From Bacteroides sp. (GTDB lineage: Bacteria; Bacteroidota; Bacteroidia; Bacteroidales; Bacteroidaceae), in NCBI GenBank assembly GCA_019414725.1, contig DXLM01000008.1, positions 1 to 45,975 on the forward strand: a DNA stretch of 45,975 nucleotides, given 5' to 3'. Both the position numbers and the translations under genes were made by a program. Shown in pieces: positions 40,752 through 45,975 of this stretch (position 1 is the first letter of the stretch; each line of letters begins with the position of its first letter). The notes beneath the pieces were generated by a model. It was not told the origin of the DNA. It saw only the letters and a list, made by a program, of their open reading frames with translations, and made no database searches.

Positions 40752-43472
40752 TCAGTATCCTAATTCATAAGGCTGTTCTACAGCCGGAACCCCATCGGAC
40801 ATCCATCCAGGCATTGCTTCTTTTTTCAGATAATGATTAAAGAACTGGAACATACGTTTTTGAAAATCTATTTTGTTGGCAATCTTTGTCGGCCAATGCG
40901 GTTCGCCTGTATAGTTCAGCATCCAGCAAGGCTTTCCAAGACGTTTCATTGCCACAAAATATTCTATTCCCTGATACCAGGGCACATGTCCGTCAGCGTC
41001 ATTATGCATGATTAAAACAGGTGTTTGTACCTTGTCCATCGTGAACAGAGCAGAGTTTTCCAAGTAACGCAACGGAGTACTCCAAGGCGTACCGCCCAGA
41101 CGACTCTGAGTATGTTCATACTGGAACGAGCGTGCCAGCCCCGATCCCCAACGGATACCTCCGTAGGCACTGAACATATTGACCACCGGAGCACCTGACT
41201 CAATAGCCGCAAACAAATCAGTACGTGTAGCCAGATAAGCCACTTGATAACCGCCCCAACTATGTCCCTGCGCCCCTATGGCTTTCTCGTCAATATAACC
41301 TTTGCCTATCAGCATGGCAACCCCCGGCATCAGACAGTTATAGCAACTCTCACCCGGATAACCGTCTACATAACGTATGTCCGGATTGAACACAATATAC
41401 CCGTTACTGTTATAAAGATGATAATCAATGGTAGACCGATGGGGTTCCGGCATCCGGTAATTAAACAGAGTTTCCGAATTTCGCTCATAGAAACTCACAA
41501 TCATCGGGTATTTCTTGGCCGGATCAAAATCGGCAGGCTTGTACACCACCCCTTCCAACTTACGGCCATCTAAAGATATCCACGAAACCAGTTCGGCAGT
41601 TCCCCACAAATAGTCTTTCTGTTGGTCAATGCCATGAGTCAGCCGAATAGATTTCTTGAAATCGAGTGTAGCATAATGAAGGTCAGGATATTGCTCAAAA
41701 CTTTCCATCGTATAGATTACATGGTCTGTATTTTTCGCCTTAGAAATACTGCGTAACATATAGTTACCCGCCATCAATTTTTTGGGAGAAGCAGCGGTGG
41801 AAAGACGAGCCTTGTAATACCCGTTCCCTTTGGTCACTTCGTTAAAGCCTTTCAACAACTGTGGCTTGTTCAGGTCAATCACACGCTCCTCCTTATCCAG
41901 TTTTACCAAACGATATGAAATCCGGTTCTTACGTCCATTCATCGTCAGATTGACAGGTTCCTTCATGGCATCCGGATCGAATTTCCAAATATCATAACGG
42001 TCATAAATTAAAAGGGACTCATCCCGTTCCGTCCATCCGGCAGTTCCATGTGCGTTCGGATAGTCAGGTACATCATTCTCTTCATCCCATGCGAGGAAAG
42101 AAGCGGGGGTAGTCAACTGATTTTTTTTCCCGTCTGCCATAGAAAGAGTATACCAACAACTGTCTGTTTCAGCATACCAATACGCATACTTGCCTTGTGG
42201 TGAAAGACGGTATCTGCCATAATCCGCCGATGCCAGTAATTTACGGCTGCCATCTTCCAAAGACACTGTGTAATAATCACTGCGTGTCCGCCCTTCCCAC
42301 ATGGAGGACAATGAATAAGGACGCGAAGTGGAAAGCAATGCCAACGGGGCATCTCCTTCATCTCCCAGCAAAATCTGAGACAGCTCCTCATCTGCCAGCT
42401 GACAAATACGACCACCATTTATATGATAAACCGCTTGATAGCTTCTTTTCAGCTCTTTCTCCTTATTATAATCCTGTACAGTATATTGCACCGGCTCGTC
42501 CCAACTCCACACCTGCACATTGGGACGGTTCTCCGCCAATTGCAACGTATCCTTTTGTCTAGGCTCAGGCGATGTGCCAAAAAACAACCGGGAAGCACTC
42601 TTCGAAAATTGTAATTTCCCATGCTCGCTGATTACCCATCCTTTCGGAAAAGCCCGATTGCCACGTGCCGCAACTTCTGTTGCCGGTGCTCCCTGCTGTG
42701 ACAGCCACAAGCTCATGGCTTTATAACAAGAATCTTTCTGTGCACAATATAAGAAAGCCAAGTTTGCTCCATCTTCATCAAAAGTTACCTGTTTAAACAC
42801 CCCGTCACCTTCTTTTATCAGCGTCTTCACACCTGTTTCCGTATTCAGAAGATACAATCCCGGCTTTTCCTCTGCTTTATCACCTGCGGTAATATAATAA
42901 AGCATTCCGCTTTTCTCCGCAAAGTTGAAAGCTTTCACAGCAGGAGCCTCATACCGGGTACTGAGGTTTGCATTCAACGGTTGGACATACAAAGTCGAGT
43001 CTTTCCTTCCCTTCTGAAAAGCAACCCAGTCCGCCTTCTCTGCCAGCCTGAATGTTTTCAGTGAATCAATCACTTCCCTGCCGCCCGAAAGCGAATAAAT
43101 GACCAATGCATCCATCGGCATCTTTTCTTTCTTCGTTTTCTTTATTTTCAGAGAATCCACTATCATCTTGCCGGGTTTCTGCGACACAACCAAATAGTCG
43201 GAAGAAGCCGAGAAAAGAAAACGGTCCGCCCGCGGAAAAGTGGCAAGTTCCTTCCCTTGTGCATCATACAAATTCACCACAGCATCTCCTTCCCAAGGTT
43301 CCATCTTGCATGCCACCCACTTTCCATTATCAGAAATAGCTTGCCCGCTGATACGCTGCCAGGCAACTAAATTGTCTACTGTGAGACTTTTCGAGGCTGT
43401 CTGCGCCATCACAGGCGACAGATTCCCTATGCATAGGACAAGAGCCAGATACTTTACATGTTTCATATCCAT
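40752..43472 (-). CDS. Secreted S9 family serine peptidase
   Basis: A 906-residue exported peptidase: signal peptide (KYLALVLCIGNLSPVMAQ), then a beta-propeller-like region of about 600 residues, then the alpha/beta-hydrolase domain with the nucleophile in GHSWGGYQVAYLA (Ser near residue 737), Asp in HNDADGHVPWYQG (near 823) and His in GEPHWPT (near 858). The catalytic triad is intact. Prolyl oligopeptidase/dipeptidyl peptidase-type enzymes remove short peptides from larger ones. Specificity cannot be assigned. It starts at M1 or M3. No operon partner. Confidence 0.9.
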   Translation of the reverse strand: MDMKHVKYLALVLCIGNLSPVMAQTASKSLTVDNLVAWQRISGQAISDNGKWVACKMEPWEGDAVVNLYDAQGKELATFPRADRFLFSASSDYLVVSQKPGKMIVDSLKIKKTKKEKMPMDALVIYSLSGGREVIDSLKTFRLAEKADWVAFQKGRKDSTLYVQPLNANLSTRYEAPAVKAFNFAEKSGMLYYITAGDKAEEKPGLYLLNTETGVKTLIKEGDGVFKQVTFDEDGANLAFLYCAQKDSCYKAMSLWLSQQGAPATEVAARGNRAFPKGWVISEHGKLQFSKSASRLFFGTSPEPRQKDTLQLAENRPNVQVWSWDEPVQYTVQDYNKEKELKRSYQAVYHINGGRICQLADEELSQILLGDEGDAPLALLSTSRPYSLSSMWEGRTRSDYYTVSLEDGSRKLLASADYGRYRLSPQGKYAYWYAETDSCWYTLSMADGKKNQLTTPASFLAWDEENDVPDYPNAHGTAGWTERDESLLIYDRYDIWKFDPDAMKEPVNLTMNGRKNRISYRLVKLDKEERVIDLNKPQLLKGFNEVTKGNGYYKARLSTAASPKKLMAGNYMLRSISKAKNTDHVIYTMESFEQYPDLHYATLDFKKSIRLTHGIDQQKDYLWGTAELVSWISLDGRKLEGVVYKPADFDPAKKYPMIVSFYERNSETLFNYRMPEPHRSTIDYHLYNSNGYIVFNPDIRYVDGYPGESCYNCLMPGVAMLIGKGYIDEKAIGAQGHSWGGYQVAYLATRTDLFAAIESGAPVVNMFSAYGGIRWGSGLARSFQYEHTQSRLGGTPWSTPLRYLENSALFTMDKVQTPVLIMHNDADGHVPWYQGIEYFVAMKRLGKPCWMLNYTGEPHWPTKIANKIDFQKRMFQFFNHYLKKEAMPGWMSDGVPAVEQPYELGY

Positions 43473-43657
43473 TTTATCGTTACTGATTAGTTCGATTTTT
43501 ATAAAAGCTTATCTTTCTCATATTCCGTTTTATCTTCGGCCGCAACCAGATTTAATTCCCTGCCGCTCTCTCCATACGAAACCGCATGACGTACTGCAAA
43601 ATTTTCCAAGAACAAATGGTTCAGCGTAAACAATGCCCCATTCAAGTGCTCATTTCT
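43473..43657. other. Intergenic stretch beside the S9 gene
   Basis: No gene with a credible start is visible. A minus-strand open frame continues from the vsr relic to a stop at 43499, but its sequence after the relic (about 50 codons) does not resemble Vsr and is probably not expressed. Confidence 0.4.
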
Positions 43658-43735
43658 GACAGAAGGTTTTGTATTCCTACTACGAATCCGAGACATGCAT
43701 TTACGATGCTGTCCGGGAGTCAAGACACCCGCCAT
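43658..43735 (-). pseudogene. Relic of a second vsr gene (N-terminal fragment)
   Basis: Inside a minus-strand frame, residues reading VLTPGQHRKCMSRIRSRNTK match the typical N-terminal block of Vsr endonucleases (usually a TPEQRxxxMSRIRxKDTKPE pattern). The catalytic PD and FVHGCFWHGH parts that should follow are absent, and the frame turns into unrelated sequence. I read it as a decayed fragment of a vsr gene separate from the intact one at 2935-3450. Confidence 0.6.
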
Positions 43736-43858
43736 CCATCCACTTTTTAAATAATGCAAATATATAAAAAACGGATAAAAGTCTGATTCTAAACAATAAT
43801 TTTGTACTTTTACTGTCGCATATAATCCATATACATTCAACACCAAACAATAAAAGCC

Positions 43859-44086
43859 ATGACAGCAAGAAACAAAGTTCTAACCATCATGGGTATCATT
43901 ATACTTATCGGGATTATCTCAATAGGATTCTTTGTATTTCCAATCGGAATTTCCATGTGCGCCATTACAGGCTTATGCTATGGCTGCAAATATAAAGACA
44001 AGTTGTTTATCAGATGGTCATCTGTAGGATTGGTAACAGGTATCGGACTTTCCATTTACACCTGGTGTTTAATCTCGTCAATGTAA
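43859..44086 (+). CDS. Small membrane protein, 75 residues
   Basis: A 75-residue protein with two transmembrane segments (VLTIMGIIILIGIISIGFFV and SVGLVTGIGLSIYTWCLI) joined by a Cys-rich basic turn (CAITGLCYGCKYKDK). The CxxxxxCxxC arrangement at the turn is notable but no domain is recognised. Possible -7 elements (TAATTTTG, then TACTTTTA) lie at about 43797-43811. It converges on fhs. Confidence 0.65.
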   Translation: MTARNKVLTIMGIIILIGIISIGFFVFPIGISMCAITGLCYGCKYKDKLFIRWSSVGLVTGIGLSIYTWCLISSM

Positions 44087-44102
44087 AACAGTATAAGTTC
44101 AG

Positions 44103-44133
44103 TAAAAAAAAGAGGGGTTACGACAACCCCTCT
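44103..44133 (-). terminator. Terminator that overlaps the fhs stop codon
   Basis: On the minus strand AGAGGGGTT (44133-44125) pairs with AACCCCTCT (44119-44111) around GTCGT, followed by a run of about eight Ts. The fhs TAA (44120-44118) is part of the hairpin, so the terminator begins inside the gene's last codons. Confidence 0.8.
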
Positions 44134-45785
44134 ATTTCACCATTCACGATATCAATATGCAATGCCTGCGGTTCCTTCGGCAATCCCGGCATACGCATTA
44201 TTTCTCCGGCAATGACTACCAGCATCTCAGCTCCGGCATTCATCACAATATCTTGTACATGGAATTCAAAATTGTCTACCGCACCGTAAATTTTGGGGTC
44301 GGTAGAGAATGAATACTGCGTCTTGGCAATGCAGATAGGGAAATTTCCATATCCCAATTCTACAATATGCTTCAGTTTCTTACGGGCAGCGGCACTATAC
44401 GTAATAATGCTGGCACCGTATAAATTACAAGCCACCTTCGATATTTTAGTTTCTACACTATCCTCATCATCATAGGCATATTGCAAAGGCTCGGAAGGTT
44501 GTTCCTCAATGGTTTTCACAACCAGTTCCGCCAATTCTACTACCCCTTCGCCACCATCAGTAAAGGCATTGTTCACTGCAAAGCCCACACCTTTCTTCTC
44601 GCAATGGATACGGATATAATCCACTTCTTCCTCCGAATCATCCCCATAACGGTTAAACGCAACGACAACTGTCTGACCGAAATATCTCAAATTACGCAAA
44701 TGCTTATCCATATTGGCCACACCCTGCTTCAAAGCTTCCAGATTGGGTTCCTTTATCTTATCCTGTGATACGCCGCCATGCATTTTCAATGCACGGGCAG
44801 TAACCACCAAGACGGTCAGTTTAGGTGTGATACCCGCTTTACGGCACTTGATATCATAGAACTTCTCCGCTCCTAGGTCAGCCCCGAATCCGGCTTCGGT
44901 AATAGTATAATCACTAAAAGTCATTGCCATCTTGGTTGCCAGAATAGAGTTGCAACCGTGAGCGATATTGGCAAACGGCCCCCCATGAACAAAGGCAGCA
45001 GTATGTTCCGTAGTTTGTACCAGATTAGGAGAAAGAGCATCTTTCAAAAGAACTGTAATGGCTCCGGCAACTCCTAAATCTTTTACAGTAAAAGGCTTGT
45101 TGTCATACGTAAAACCTAATAAAATATTTTCAATGCGACGACGCAGGTCCTTTTCATCCTTGGCCAGACACAGAATAGCCATAATTTCAGATGCAGGAGT
45201 AATATCAAAACCTGACTCCTGGGTAATTCCGTTGGTCTTCGGTCCTAGTCCTGTAACAATATAACGGAGGGAACGATCATTCACATCCAACACACGACGC
45301 CACAGCACTTCCTTCAATCCGAAACCATTATCACGATTCTGATAAAGGTAATTGTCCAACAAGGCCGAAATCATATTGTGAGCGGAAGTGATGGCATGAA
45401 AATCACCTGTAAAATGAAGATTAATCTTATCCATCGGCAACACCTGGGCGTATCCTCCTCCGGCAGCTCCCCCTTTCATTCCGAAACAAGGACCTAGCGA
45501 CGGCTCGCGCAAGGCAACAATTGTTTTCTTTCCTATTTTATTCAGTCCCAAAGCCAATCCGATGGAAACAGTGGTCTTACCAATACCGGCTTTGGTAGGA
45601 GTGATGGCAGTAACTAGAATAAGGTTACTCTGCTGCACCTTTTCTTCGTTTATCTGACTTTCATCCACTTTGGCAATATAGCGCCCGTAATTACTGATGT
45701 GCTCTACAGGAATACCGGTTTCCCTAGCCACTTGTTTAATCTTGACCAGCTCAATGCTGCGTGCTATTTCAATGTCCGTTTTCAT
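44118..45785 (-). CDS. fhs: Formate-tetrahydrofolate ligase (Fhs)
   Basis: A 555-residue enzyme that joins formate to tetrahydrofolate using ATP, giving 10-formyl-THF for purine and one-carbon metabolism. Family segments: SNYGRYIAKVD, the ATP-binding loop TPTKAGIGKTTVSIGLA, REPSLGPCFGMKGGAAGGGYAQV, DFHAITSAHN, and HGGPFANIAHGCNS. The ATG at 45785 (MKTDIEIARSIE) is chosen because a -7 element at 45807-45814 overlaps the longer start at 45809. A terminator overlaps its stop codon. Confidence 0.96.
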   Translation of the reverse strand: MKTDIEIARSIELVKIKQVARETGIPVEHISNYGRYIAKVDESQINEEKVQQSNLILVTAITPTKAGIGKTTVSIGLALGLNKIGKKTIVALREPSLGPCFGMKGGAAGGGYAQVLPMDKINLHFTGDFHAITSAHNMISALLDNYLYQNRDNGFGLKEVLWRRVLDVNDRSLRYIVTGLGPKTNGITQESGFDITPASEIMAILCLAKDEKDLRRRIENILLGFTYDNKPFTVKDLGVAGAITVLLKDALSPNLVQTTEHTAAFVHGGPFANIAHGCNSILATKMAMTFSDYTITEAGFGADLGAEKFYDIKCRKAGITPKLTVLVVTARALKMHGGVSQDKIKEPNLEALKQGVANMDKHLRNLRYFGQTVVVAFNRYGDDSEEEVDYIRIHCEKKGVGFAVNNAFTDGGEGVVELAELVVKTIEEQPSEPLQYAYDDEDSVETKISKVACNLYGASIITYSAAARKKLKHIVELGYGNFPICIAKTQYSFSTDPKIYGAVDNFEFHVQDIVMNAGAEMLVVIAGEIMRMPGLPKEPQALHIDIVNGEIEGLS

Positions 45786-45806
45786 CTTTTTACTAAATTT
45801 AGGCGG

Positions 45807-45814
45807 CAAAGGTA
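45807..45814 (-). promoter_or_regulatory. -7 element for fhs
   Basis: On the minus strand this reads TACCTTTG, 22 bases upstream of the fhs ATG at 45785. Confidence 0.6.
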
Positions 45815-45825
45815 ATATATTTCCT

Positions 45826-45833
45826 TAACTTTG
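45826..45833 (+). promoter_or_regulatory. -7 element for the alcohol dehydrogenase remnant
   Basis: TAACTTTG matches TAnnTTTG, 41 bases before the ATG at 45874. It lies only 11 bases from the divergent fhs -7, so the two promoters overlap. Confidence 0.5.
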
Positions 45834-45873
45834 TTTTGGTTTCAAACAACAAAATAATATAAGGAGTAAGCAA

Positions 45874-45975
45874 ATGAACAATTTTGTATTTTACAGCCCT
45901 ACCGAGTTTGTATTTGGCAAGGTACTCTTGCTAAAAAGTATAACGCCCGGAAGGCAATGATTGTTTACGGTGGAG
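45874..45975 (+). pseudogene. Iron-containing alcohol dehydrogenase, frameshifted at the N-terminus
   Basis: An AAGGAG ribosome binding site and ATG start MNNFVFYSPTEFVFGK, the usual beginning of YqhD/BDH-type iron alcohol dehydrogenases. The frame then runs out at a TGA (45958-45960) after 28 residues. The expected next segment, TLAKKYNARKAMIVYGG, is present from 45924 but in a different frame, and about seven residues usually found between (a GTExxxG turn) are missing. A deletion of 3n+1 bases at about 45921 explains both. The gene continues past the window. A sequencing or assembly error would look the same. Confidence 0.7.

Noticed and set aside
1..45975. CRISPR array, prophage, insertion sequence or rRNA operon
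   Set aside because: No regularly spaced direct repeats, no transposase or integrase, no phage structural genes and no rRNA sequence were seen.

Overview
The window looks like chromosomal DNA of a gut Bacteroidales bacterium, probably a Bacteroides/Phocaeicola species. That is an inference from four things: many promoters carry the Bacteroidota -7 element TAnnTTTG, several with a TTTG or TTG -33 element; the order bamD, rpoZ, DUF4293; small families such as DUF4286; and an outer membrane protein-rich gene set. Most of it is ordinary core genome, with one clear accessory island at the left end and small relics of decayed genes.

Layout. At 1-94 is the start of a minus-strand gene that leaves the window. 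At 408-3477 is a complete restriction-modification-repair island: a Dcm/M.EcoRII-like cytosine methyltransferase, an EcoRII-type endonuclease and a convergent Vsr mismatch endonuclease, all predicted to act at CCWGG. A decayed ORF follows, then a long leader with a 35-codon ORF and a two-gene LysO-type exporter. Next come a POT peptide transporter, ybaK and uvrA on the minus strand; a LysM plus periplasmic-binding-fold protein with a beta-barrel partner on the plus strand; bamD-rpoZ-DUF4293 on the minus strand; uvrB on the plus strand; and a phosphate-porin-like protein, a YigZ protein and a DEDDh exonuclease on the minus strand.

The middle holds a patatin-POTRA-barrel protein, then a minus-strand run of DUF4286, ruvC, pullulanase and uxuA, a tRNA-Ala(GGC), a gene-poor stretch with small genes, and a divergent pair of small secreted proteins (one PepSY-like). 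The right part holds an acyl-CoA synthetase, a GNAT-LipB fusion, an HD protein with a secreted partner, a copper P-type ATPase, a DUF3298 lipoprotein followed by rsmG, an MBL-fold hydrolase and gcvP, then an S9 peptidase, a vsr relic, a small membrane protein and formate-tetrahydrofolate ligase. At the right edge an iron-containing alcohol dehydrogenase is frameshifted near its N-terminus.

Functional threads. GcvP and Fhs both feed one-carbon units to tetrahydrofolate. UvrA, UvrB, RuvC and Vsr are DNA repair enzymes. BamD, the patatin-barrel, the porins and the LysM protein serve the envelope. UxuA and PulA handle hexuronate and alpha-glucan breakdown. I see no clear wholly new system. The most unusual items are the GNAT-LipB fusion, the structured leader before lysO, the second decayed vsr fragment, the divergent secreted pair with clustered palindromes, and the fhs terminator that contains the fhs stop codon. 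Several gene starts were set downstream of the longest possible start because a -7 element overlaps the longer version.
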